This document shows positions 31,090 through 38,360 of a DNA stretch of 38,360 bases, in pieces; the stretch's first letter is position 1; each line of letters begins with the position of its first letter. Source of the DNA: a bacterium (GTDB taxonomy: Bacteria > Cyanobacteriota > Vampirovibrionia > Gastranaerophilales > Gastranaerophilaceae); NCBI GenBank assembly GCA_017941035.1, contig JAGAXG010000047.1, positions 1 through 38,360 on the forward strand, given 5' to 3'. The notes under the pieces are model-generated. The model saw nothing but the letters and a program-made list of their open reading frames with translations. It was not told the origin of the DNA and made no database searches. A program made the position numbers and the translations under genes.

Positions 31090-33378
31090 CTAATTTCTAA
31101 TCAATTCAAATATCTTAAATTCTGATGGTTCAAGCTTATCAAAGTGAATATTATCAGCATTTTCGAGCTGTTTTTGCTCATAATCCTTATCCCCTAATAT
31201 ATATTCACATTTTAAGCAAAAATCTCCAGGGATAGCGATATTTTTATCAAACACAGCATATCCTTCAACAATTTCTTTGTAACTTTCACCTGTTGGAGCA
31301 GTTTTACAAACTTTTTCAGTAGGATATTTATAATTTGAAACAACTAAATAAGCTGTTTTCATTGGCTCTCTTGTTACAAGCCATGCGCAGAATCCATCTT
31401 CATCCTCGATAATAATCTGTGCTTCCCCGTTTGGTATAACTTCATTATTTTTTACAAACCTATCTATAGCATCAAATTTGATATAAAAATCTTCGTTATT
31501 TTCACGATTCATAGCAACTTCTTCACCAATAGTATATTCTAAACCGCCTCTGGTAAAACTTTCATCACCATCTGCATATAAAACAGGTCTTTGAGCATAT
31601 TTACCTCCAGGCAGAAGTTTATATTTTGCCCATTTATACAATGCACCTGTTTCCCCAAGCTGGGCAGGATATTGATCAATTGCTTGAAATTCACCATCTT
31701 GATTATTATAAGTTTTTAAAATTGAAAGAAAATTTCCTTTTTTAAACTTTATATTATAATTTGTCAAATTTTGATTGTCATTGACAATTTTTTCCGGTGT
31801 TTTTTCAAACTGAGAAATTATATCATTTCCCCAAAGCAAATCAAAATTCATATCTTCATGATATTCTTGATAAAAATTATCCCAAAGCATGTATTCTGCC
31901 AAAGTTCCAAAGTAAGGAATTTTCTTTTTCATTGTATTATTGAGCCTGCTTAATACATATTTTGGGGCTCTATAACTTATAGGACGACCATTCTGCTCTG
32001 ATACGTCATCTACAACATGATCAATATGGTCAACTCTAAATCCGTCAAAGTTATAATCCTTTTGCAAATCTTCCAAGCTTTTTATAAATAAATCAATTAC
32101 ATCTTCATTAAATTTACCGTTTTCCAAATTTACGAAATAATATGGAGTTTGACAATCTAAATTTGCTAAAGCAGTAACATCATCTCCTTTAAAGTCAAAA
32201 TGTCTAAACAAAGGATATCCGCCGCATTCACTCATTCCATCAAAAACAGGAACTCCGGCTGAACACCAAGCTCCACCAGGGGCAGGCCATAACCCATCAT
32301 CTATAAGTGCTTTTATTATATCTAATTGCTTTGATATATCATTTTCAGTTAGATTTGTTGAATTTTTAAGTCCCTGTACATCTAAGACGATCTCCCTAAC
32401 ACGTTTATGCAATTTATTTTGATAAGAACGTTCCAACATTGCATTTGACAAATATTTTTTATGATCAAGCATAAAAGATTCAAAATTGTCATATAATTCC
32501 TGAAATGCAGGACTTAATTCTCCGCTATTACCTTTTAATCTTTGAATATAAACATCTTTTATAATTTTTATATCATCTTCGTCATGATCTTTTAGTAAAA
32601 ATTCTGCAACTTCATCTAATTTTGCTTCTAATTGCCTTTGAAGTTCATTAACATCATACCATCTTGCAATTTGAGGATTTGATAGTACAAATTTAGAAAA
32701 GCGTCCTGTCTGAGGAAGAACATCATAAATAACCGGATGTCCTGCAAGTTGACACATCTCAATAAACAATTGAAGTTGTTTTTTTACATTTGCACCTGTA
32801 ATTTCTTCAATATATTTATCATTTAATTTTGGACTAACCTCACTACTTTTTGGAAGATAAGCACATCCAAATTCTCTTGGATGAAACGGTATTAAATATA
32901 TTGTAGTATTGTATATATTATTATCCAAATTTCCCGTAGGTAATATTAAAAGCTGTTTTAACCAATCAAAGAATTTGCCTGTTTCTTTTGATTTATTACC
33001 GTTACCGAGCGCCGCAAGGTTTATTAATTTAATATTGTGACCTTCTTTTTTAAACCAATCGGAATTTTTTTCATTATTTCTGGCCAAAGGGCTGATTTTA
33101 TCATTTTTAAACGAAAACTTTCCATCATTAAAGATTTTGTTATTTTTCCATTTTTCTTCTAAAGCAAATAAAGTTTCAGCTTCAGACAATTCATCTTGAG
33201 CTTTTTGGAAAGAATACGTTAAATAACCGTATTTTTTTATGTGCATTTCCAAAAATTTTTTTCTTAATTCTGGAATTTCATCAAACGAATATGCTTGTTT
33301 GAGCTTTTCATAAAAAGCATTTAATTCTAAATCTTTAGCAATATGATTCTCTTTTTTTGCAAATAAAAAATTTAACAT
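31090..33378 (-). CDS. GH13-like alpha-amylase-family enzyme, cytoplasmic
   Basis: This 762-residue protein has a TIM-barrel of the GH13 (alpha-amylase) clan inserted in unusual flanks. Region I-like PVIYDVLPQ is at ~215-223; region II NFDGFRVDHIDH carries the expected nucleophile Asp450 and His454; region III YFGTLAEYMLWDN carries the acid/base Glu495; region IV is probably NNQDGE with Asp561. Residues ~1-115 are a helical extension, ~240-330 a helical insertion, and ~600-762 a C-terminal beta domain. No signal peptide is seen, so it would act on glycogen, maltodextrins or another internal alpha-glucan. Specificity cannot be read from sequence. The ATG has an AGGGAGAAA site, and the gene is a single unit. 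Confidence 0.75.
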   Translation of the reverse strand: MLNFLFAKKENHIAKDLELNAFYEKLKQAYSFDEIPELRKKFLEMHIKKYGYLTYSFQKAQDELSEAETLFALEEKWKNNKIFNDGKFSFKNDKISPLARNNEKNSDWFKKEGHNIKLINLAALGNGNKSKETGKFFDWLKQLLILPTGNLDNNIYNTTIYLIPFHPREFGCAYLPKSSEVSPKLNDKYIEEITGANVKKQLQLFIEMCQLAGHPVIYDVLPQTGRFSKFVLSNPQIARWYDVNELQRQLEAKLDEVAEFLLKDHDEDDIKIIKDVYIQRLKGNSGELSPAFQELYDNFESFMLDHKKYLSNAMLERSYQNKLHKRVREIVLDVQGLKNSTNLTENDISKQLDIIKALIDDGLWPAPGGAWCSAGVPVFDGMSECGGYPLFRHFDFKGDDVTALANLDCQTPYYFVNLENGKFNEDVIDLFIKSLEDLQKDYNFDGFRVDHIDHVVDDVSEQNGRPISYRAPKYVLSRLNNTMKKKIPYFGTLAEYMLWDNFYQEYHEDMNFDLLWGNDIISQFEKTPEKIVNDNQNLTNYNIKFKKGNFLSILKTYNNQDGEFQAIDQYPAQLGETGALYKWAKYKLLPGGKYAQRPVLYADGDESFTRGGLEYTIGEEVAMNRENNEDFYIKFDAIDRFVKNNEVIPNGEAQIIIEDEDGFCAWLVTREPMKTAYLVVSNYKYPTEKVCKTAPTGESYKEIVEGYAVFDKNIAIPGDFCLKCEYILGDKDYEQKQLENADNIHFDKLEPSEFKIFELIRN

Positions 33379-33405
33379 AAATTTCTCCCTATAAACTCAA
33401 AAAAA

Positions 33406-33414
33406 ATTATAACA
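33406..33414 (-). promoter_or_regulatory. Extended -10 of the GH13-like gene
   Basis: On the minus strand TGT-TATAAT is a full extended -10, about 28 nt before the start codon. No good -35 is seen. Confidence 0.45.
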
Positions 33415-33480
33415 TGAAAAATACATAAAACAGGGTTAAATATAAAATTTTTGTAACTTTAGCAATTGTTCACATAAGGC

Positions 33481-36267
33481 TTAAGCTGATAAGCTGTTGA
33501 AATAATCTTTATTTCCCTCAAGCGCCTCTTTTGTAGCGGAAATAGAATATACCGGATTGTTTTTAAAAACATTTTTTGCAGTATTTAAAATATCTTCAGA
33601 CGTAATATTATCAATCATTTCAAATTGTTTATTCACATAACTAATACCATAAGGAGTATTTGCAGATTTTGTTAATCTTAAAGTTTTACCTGAATTCATT
33701 TCTAAACTTGATAAAATTTTTGTCTTCAGAGATTTTTTAGCAGTCGCAAGTTCTTCGTCTGAAACTTTTTGATTCAAAATTTCTTTTATATTTTCGTTAA
33801 AACCCTCTATAGATTTTTGAATATTATCAAAAGTATTTACACCTGTTTCGTGATTATTGGTAGTAGTTTCTATACTAAGAGTCATTATACCAATATCATC
33901 AACTGATTCATAATTTGAATGAACAGAATATGCCAAATGCCTTTTTTCACGTAAATCTGAAAACAAACGTGATGATGGAGAGCCTCCCAAAATGTCAGAT
34001 AATAATAATAGGCACAAATTATCTTTCATATTCCCGTTTATATTGAATTTATATCCTTGCAAAATTTCCGCTTGATTTCTTTTTGTTTCAACCGTATAAA
34101 CTTTTGAAGAATTTATTTTTTCAAAGTTATTCAGCAATTTTACATCTTTAACTTTTGCTTCAGGATAAGAATTAAAACTGCTAAATACTTGTTGTTTTAA
34201 TTCATCGCTAACCTTTCCTGTCACAACAACCTGTGCCTGAGAATTAGCTAATATTTCTTCATACAAAGCTTTCACATCTTCTAAAGTAATCCCCTCAAGA
34301 CTTTTTAATTTTTCTTCTGTTGTGTAATCAATGCCTGTATTTTTTAGCATTATTTTTCGGTAATTTTCATATGCATTTGGTTCTACAGTCATATAACTGT
34401 CTTTACAATGCTGAATTGCTTTGTCAAAGACTTCTTGAGTTAAATCCGGATTTAAAATTTTATTTTTAAATAATTCTAAAGCTAATTTTGTATTATTAGA
34501 GGAACTATTTCCAAAAAGCGATAAAGTTTGCGTATCCGAAGAAATTCCAACATCTATTGCATGCCTATCTAATAACATACTTTCGTCTTCTTTTGTTTTA
34601 TTTTTTGTTCCGCAATTTTGAAGCATATCAAACAATACATCGCTTACTGCAGGTTTTTGAGTAATATTTTTATTAGTCTTTAAAACAATTGAATAATTTA
34701 TTGTATCATTATTTTCATCATCAAATATAATTCCATAATTATTTGATAATGTATATTCGCTTATTTTTTCAGGTTTGAACGGAACTTTTTTAACCGTTCC
34801 GGTAAAAGATAGAGTTTTTCTATAGTTGGATTCAATATTTTTTACAGTTGTACCTTCCGGATGAACAACTGTCAATGAAACTTTGTTTAAATCAAAATAT
34901 TTTTTAACAGTATTGACAAAATCTTCATAAGTCATATTGTCAACAATTGAATTATACTCTGACAGCTTGTATGGAGAACCGTTTATAAAATCAGTTCCTA
35001 ATTTTTGATTTAAAATCTCAGAAGATTCAATAGAAGTTGAATTATTCTTTTTAAGTTTATTTTTTATTGCTTCAAATTCTTCACTTGTCGGTTTTAAATC
35101 CGAAATAACTTTATATAAATCTTTCAATAAAGGCTCAACATATTCTTCAGGAACAGAAGCTTTTATAATTTCCGCATTCCTATCAGAAGGTCTTGAACCC
35201 AACCTTTCATAATCATAAGAAACAAATGTTGAATATTTTTCTTCTATCGTTTTTATTTTCGCATTTGCCAAATCGAATAATAATTGAGATACAGCGTCTA
35301 AATATATTCTGTCTTTTGCATTTGAATTTTCCGGACCTGCAAATCCTAAAAATATTCCCGCTGAACCTTGAGTTTTACTCGAAATCAAATCTGTACGAAC
35401 TGATTTATCTATAGGAGTCATTTTTTCAAAATGTCTTTGAGTTTTCGGAGACTTTGTCGAATTAAAATACTTTGAAACAAGCTTCACTGTATTTTCAGGG
35501 TCAATTTCTCCTGTTATAACAGTAACCATATTAGCAGGATAATAATTATTATTGAAATAGTTAACAACGTCTTTGCGTGTCAGAGCATCAATATTATTTG
35601 TAGAACCTGCGACCAAATCCGGAGATGTAGATTTTATATTGAAAAGATTTTTTAATGTTACAGTTTCTGCACGGCTTAAATCATCTGAAAGGCACATATT
35701 TATTTCAGAATTAACAATCTTTTTCTCTTTTTCAAGCTTTTCTTGAAGAAACTTTGGAGTTTGAAGCATTCCTGCTTGCAATTTAATTTTTGTTTCTAAA
35801 TCCGTATCATCCAAAAGATTTGATGAAATATAATAATCAGTCACTGAAAAAGAAGTCGATGCATTAGTATAAGCTCCAATATTATGAACTTCATCAAAGA
35901 AAACTTTATCGCCTAAAGACTCTGAGCCGTTGAATAAATTATGTTCAATATAATGACTTATTCCGCGAACATTATCTGGTTCATTTAAAGAACCTGTATT
36001 GACATACGTTTTTACGACGGTAGTTCCTTCTTTTGGAACAATAACAACTTTTTGTCCGTTTGCAAGCTTGTAACAATAAGCAGTTAAATTATTAGGCAAT
36101 TTAATTTCTTCTGTCTTTGCATAATTTATAGGGACAGAAACGCCATAATCAGGAGTAACAGGACCTAACTCCTTTACTGTTGCATTTGAACCGGAATTTT
36201 CTGTTTGAACTTTATCTTTATTTTCAGTTCCTTTAAATCTGATTGTATAATTCGGATTAATTTTCAT
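33481..36267 (-). CDS. Double-domain M16 zinc peptidase
   Basis: This 928-residue protein is two M16 (pitrilysin/insulinase-like) halves fused. The first half (~45-490) has the inverted zinc motif HYIEH (His105, Glu108, His109) and the distal ligand Glu188 in NSEIN, 78 residues later. The second half (~500-928) lacks HxxEH but has the R/Y substrate motif region, DLREKRHLAYSVHSNYE, preceded by GGSPSSRLF, as in non-catalytic C-terminal M16 domains. The start MKINPNYTIRFKG, without a signal peptide, suggests a cytoplasmic protein. Such enzymes degrade peptides, for example targeting or signal peptides. It begins behind a modest GGTAG site and has no partner genes. Confidence 0.88.
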   Translation of the reverse strand: MKINPNYTIRFKGTENKDKVQTENSGSNATVKELGPVTPDYGVSVPINYAKTEEIKLPNNLTAYCYKLANGQKVVIVPKEGTTVVKTYVNTGSLNEPDNVRGISHYIEHNLFNGSESLGDKVFFDEVHNIGAYTNASTSFSVTDYYISSNLLDDTDLETKIKLQAGMLQTPKFLQEKLEKEKKIVNSEINMCLSDDLSRAETVTLKNLFNIKSTSPDLVAGSTNNIDALTRKDVVNYFNNNYYPANMVTVITGEIDPENTVKLVSKYFNSTKSPKTQRHFEKMTPIDKSVRTDLISSKTQGSAGIFLGFAGPENSNAKDRIYLDAVSQLLFDLANAKIKTIEEKYSTFVSYDYERLGSRPSDRNAEIIKASVPEEYVEPLLKDLYKVISDLKPTSEEFEAIKNKLKKNNSTSIESSEILNQKLGTDFINGSPYKLSEYNSIVDNMTYEDFVNTVKKYFDLNKVSLTVVHPEGTTVKNIESNYRKTLSFTGTVKKVPFKPEKISEYTLSNNYGIIFDDENNDTINYSIVLKTNKNITQKPAVSDVLFDMLQNCGTKNKTKEDESMLLDRHAIDVGISSDTQTLSLFGNSSSNNTKLALELFKNKILNPDLTQEVFDKAIQHCKDSYMTVEPNAYENYRKIMLKNTGIDYTTEEKLKSLEGITLEDVKALYEEILANSQAQVVVTGKVSDELKQQVFSSFNSYPEAKVKDVKLLNNFEKINSSKVYTVETKRNQAEILQGYKFNINGNMKDNLCLLLLSDILGGSPSSRLFSDLREKRHLAYSVHSNYESVDDIGIMTLSIETTTNNHETGVNTFDNIQKSIEGFNENIKEILNQKVSDEELATAKKSLKTKILSSLEMNSGKTLRLTKSANTPYGISYVNKQFEMIDNITSEDILNTAKNVFKNNPVYSISATKEALEGNKDYFNSLSA

Positions 36268-36317
36268 GCAAAATTCTACCTATGTATATATAAAAACATT
36301 GGAGAACAAATTATTGC

Positions 36318-37601
36318 CTAATTTTTGAAAATTGTTTGTTCTCTATCAGGTCCGACAGATACAATAGATATAGGGGTTTCCAAAATTTCTTCAAGACGCT
36401 CCAGATATTTACGTGCATTTAAAGGTAAATCCTCATATTCACGAATATCAGAAATATTTTCTTTCCAACCTTTATGAGTTTCATATACAGGCTCTAAATA
36501 TTTGTGAATATAAACATCAGACGGATAATCTGTATAAATTTTACCGTCACGTTTATCTTTATATGCGGTACAAACTTTTATTTCATCGAAATCATCAAAA
36601 ACATCAATTTTAGTAAGAGCTATAGAAGTTAAACCTCCAACCAAGCAGGCATATTTCATAGTAACAGCATCAAACCACCCGCATCTTCGCGGACGACCTG
36701 TCGTGACTCCGAATTCATGACCAATTTCACGAATTTTATCTCCTGTTTCATCAGTTAACTCAGTCACAAAAGGACCTTCACCAACACGAGTTACATAAGC
36801 TTTTGCGACACCAATAACTTCATTTATTACAGTCGGTCCGTAACCTGAACCTGTAGAAGCCCCTCCGCCTACAGGATTTGAACTTGTTACAAAAGGATAT
36901 GTACCAAAATCAACATCAAGCATTACTCCTTGAGCGCCTTCAAAAAGAATTTTCTTACCATTACGCTTAAATGAGCGAAGCATTTCCTGCCATTCAAAAC
37001 AAACATAAGGACGGAAAATTTGGGCATATTTTTCGCAAAGAGATAGAACTTCTTCTTTTGTATAAGTTTTTAAACCATAAAGTTCTGTTAGTTGCTTGTT
37101 TTTTAAAGGTAAAATTACATCAAGTTTTTCAGATAACGCCTCTTTCGAATATAAATCACCAATTTTTAATGCAATACGAGCCATTTTATCTGTATAAGTA
37201 GGTCCAATACCTTTCTTTGTCGTTCCAATTTTACCTTTTTTTGCATTGTCTTCGCTGTAACCATCAACTTCTGTATGCCAAGGCATAGTAATAGTAGCCA
37301 AAGGACTTATTTTCAAACCGGATAGATCAATATTTTCTTGTTTTAAACCTTCAATTTCTTGTTGAAAATATTCAGGTAAAATAACTGTTCCATTGCCTAT
37401 AAAACAAGTTTTTTCTCTGTATAGAATTCCTGACGGAATCAAGTGGAATTTAAAAGTTTTTCCGTGAGCGACAACAGTGTGACCTGCATTACACCCCCCT
37501 TGATAACGAATAATCAAATCCGCATCTTGAGCTAACAAATCAGTAATTTTAGCTTTACCTTCATCTCCCCATTGTGCACCTATTACAACCTTATTTGACA
37601 T
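36318..37601 (-). CDS. purA: Adenylosuccinate synthetase
   Basis: PurA makes adenylosuccinate from IMP, aspartate and GTP, the first committed step to AMP. I chose the ATG at 37601 (427 residues, typical length), preceded by GAGGGAT; a longer frame from 37673 adds an unlikely leader. Motifs: GAQWGDEGKAK with Asp13, CNAGHTV with His41, KGIGPTYTDKMARI, EGAQGVMLDVDFGTYPFVTSSN, GVTTGRPRRCGWFDAV and LTKIDV. The usual GDEGKGK loop reads GDEGKAK, a glycine-to-alanine change at residue 17. An extended -10 lies ~40 nt upstream. Confidence 0.97.
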   Translation of the reverse strand: MSNKVVIGAQWGDEGKAKITDLLAQDADLIIRYQGGCNAGHTVVAHGKTFKFHLIPSGILYREKTCFIGNGTVILPEYFQQEIEGLKQENIDLSGLKISPLATITMPWHTEVDGYSEDNAKKGKIGTTKKGIGPTYTDKMARIALKIGDLYSKEALSEKLDVILPLKNKQLTELYGLKTYTKEEVLSLCEKYAQIFRPYVCFEWQEMLRSFKRNGKKILFEGAQGVMLDVDFGTYPFVTSSNPVGGGASTGSGYGPTVINEVIGVAKAYVTRVGEGPFVTELTDETGDKIREIGHEFGVTTGRPRRCGWFDAVTMKYACLVGGLTSIALTKIDVFDDFDEIKVCTAYKDKRDGKIYTDYPSDVYIHKYLEPVYETHKGWKENISDIREYEDLPLNARKYLERLEEILETPISIVSVGPDREQTIFKN

Positions 37602-37637
37602 AATATATCCCTCTTTTTTAATGTATTTCGCACAAAA

Positions 37638-37646
37638 ATTGTAACA
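37638..37646 (-). promoter_or_regulatory. Extended -10 of purA
   Basis: On the minus strand TGT-TACAAT lies 37 nt before the purA start, just after the upstream terminator. Confidence 0.45.
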
Positions 37647-37653
37647 TAAAAAT

Positions 37654-37680
37654 AAAAAGGATGATAAAATCATCCTTTTT
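37654..37680 (-). terminator. Terminator of the lectin-like gene
   Basis: A 12-bp stem (AAAAAGGATGAT 37654-37665 with ATCATCCTTTTT 37669-37680) has a 3-nt loop, and on the minus strand runs into a T-rich tail. It separates the edge gene from purA. Confidence 0.85.
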
Positions 37681-37733
37681 ACTTTTGTTAATCATTTACT
37701 ATTTATACTGATGCGAAATAATTATTATTTAAT

Positions 37734-38360
37734 CTATTTAACACACACTGCTTTGTAACTTATACTACGTGCACTATGAGTATTATCATATATAGACACG
37801 AATCTATTAGTGAAGAAACGAGCATAAGAACGATTTTTATTATTGGATCTTGTCTCTGAACTTGACCACAAGCCATTCCAAGATGAGCCTAAACCGGCAA
37901 AAGTTGTGCCTAGTTTTGAGGTGTTTAATCTTTTTGGATCGGAATCTTCGCCGTATTTTTCGATATCGCCTATTTGGCTTGATGCATCATATAAGTAAGT
38001 TGCTATCGTTGCTAAATCCGTTAATGTTGCTAAGTGTCCACCCATATCTTTACACTTTACCATCGCTCCTGCCCAATAATCGCCTTTAGACATACAATCA
38101 TCACTCGTACAACAATATTTTATATTGTATTTAGTCTGGTATTCAGATTTTACCTCCCAAGTCCCATTATTATTTGTACAATAATCATCCATATATAATG
38201 GAGTTGGTACTTCAGGTTTAGTTATCTTTAAACCCGCGAATTCAAGCCAGCCTAAGTTTACTCCATTGAAACCGATTATATCTTTTCCAAATTTATTTGG
38301 TCCCTTTGAACCGTTTAAATCATAAAAACCGGATATACAATTCGTTGTTTCTGATCGAGC
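37734..38360 (-). CDS. C-terminal part of a surface-type protein, DUF1566/C-type-lectin-like end
   Basis: The frame stays open to the window edge, so the N-terminus is missing and the last 208 residues are seen. Near the visible start is CISGFYDLNGSKGPNKFGKDIIGF, a pattern I associate with prepilin-like proteins of this lineage. Residues ~58 onward are Cys-rich and end in a fold resembling DUF1566/Lcl or C-type-lectin domains: MVKCKDMGGHLATLTDLATI, NGLWSSSE, and YKAVCVK at the end. Such domains bind sugars, proteins or collagen on the cell surface. A pilin-type N-terminus upstream is a prediction. A terminator follows the stop. Confidence 0.65.
   Translation of the reverse strand, partial: ARSETTNCISGFYDLNGSKGPNKFGKDIIGFNGVNLGWLEFAGLKITKPEVPTPLYMDDYCTNNNGTWEVKSEYQTKYNIKYCCTSDDCMSKGDYWAGAMVKCKDMGGHLATLTDLATIATYLYDASSQIGDIEKYGEDSDPKRLNTSKLGTTFAGLGSSWNGLWSSSETRSNNKNRSYARFFTNRFVSIYDNTHSARSISYKAVCVK

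Noticed and set aside
37602-37673. N-terminal extension of PurA
   Set aside because: Not family-like, and a GAGGGAT site precedes the ATG at 37601.
1-38360. tRNA, rRNA, insertion sequence, prophage or attachment site
   Set aside because: I looked for conserved arms, transposase motifs and flanking repeats and found none.

Overview
This is an AT-rich bacterial chromosomal window with many housekeeping genes on both strands. It contains no mobile element, CRISPR array, tRNA or rRNA that I can see. The gene set suggests an uncultured gut relative of the Cyanobacteria (Candidatus Melainabacteria/Vampirovibrionia, probably Gastranaerophilales). Three things point there. One is a prepilin with an N-terminus of the FTLAEVLITLGIIGVVAA type. 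Another is a LuxR-type response regulator whose C-terminus resembles cyanobacterial family members. The third is an L27 without the N-terminal extension of Firmicutes. This placement is inferred from pattern memory, not from a search.

Layout. 1-4.9 kb: the 3' part of a long repeat/coiled-coil protein, an overlapping GlcD-like flavin oxidase, and gltX. 4.9-7.0 kb: a LysM plus calpain-type cysteine protease. 7.1-10.3 kb: a 73-aa orphan, rsmH with an FtsL-like partner, and a GAF/HD-GYP-like protein whose HD residues are lost. The orphan and the HD-GYP-like gene each have a sigma-28-like promoter. 10.3-15.0 kb: a DUF2229-type protein, a U32-like protein, a small orphan, maf, and a NarL/LuxR response regulator. 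15.2-21.1 kb: a peptidoglycan operon on the minus strand, murF-mraY-murD-ftsW-murG. 21.1-21.9 kb: rplU-rpmA behind a structured leader. 21.9-23.7 kb: small orphans, rqcP and an exported metallophosphoesterase. 23.8-25.6 kb: an L10 leader with an attenuator, rplJ, rplL, and a membrane-anchored protein ending in an L7/L12-like C-terminal domain. 25.6-30.8 kb: two orphans (one with a winged-helix-like end), a YhaM-like nuclease, ilvC, a tandem-GNAT protein and a prepilin. 31.0-38.4 kb: a GH13-like enzyme, a double M16 peptidase, purA, and the C-terminal part of a surface-type protein with a DUF1566/C-type-lectin-like end.

The genes cover translation (gltX, L21, L27, L10, L12, RsmH, RqcP), wall synthesis and division (Mur genes, MraY, FtsW, FtsL-like), and surface or secreted functions (prepilin, lectin-like protein, phosphoesterase). 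The most unusual items are the membrane-tethered L12-CTD protein, whose own promoter fires into the rplL terminator; the calpain-like protease with annexin-reminiscent repeats; the degenerate HD-GYP protein under a sigma-28-like promoter; and the hairpin that could sequester the maf ribosome binding site.
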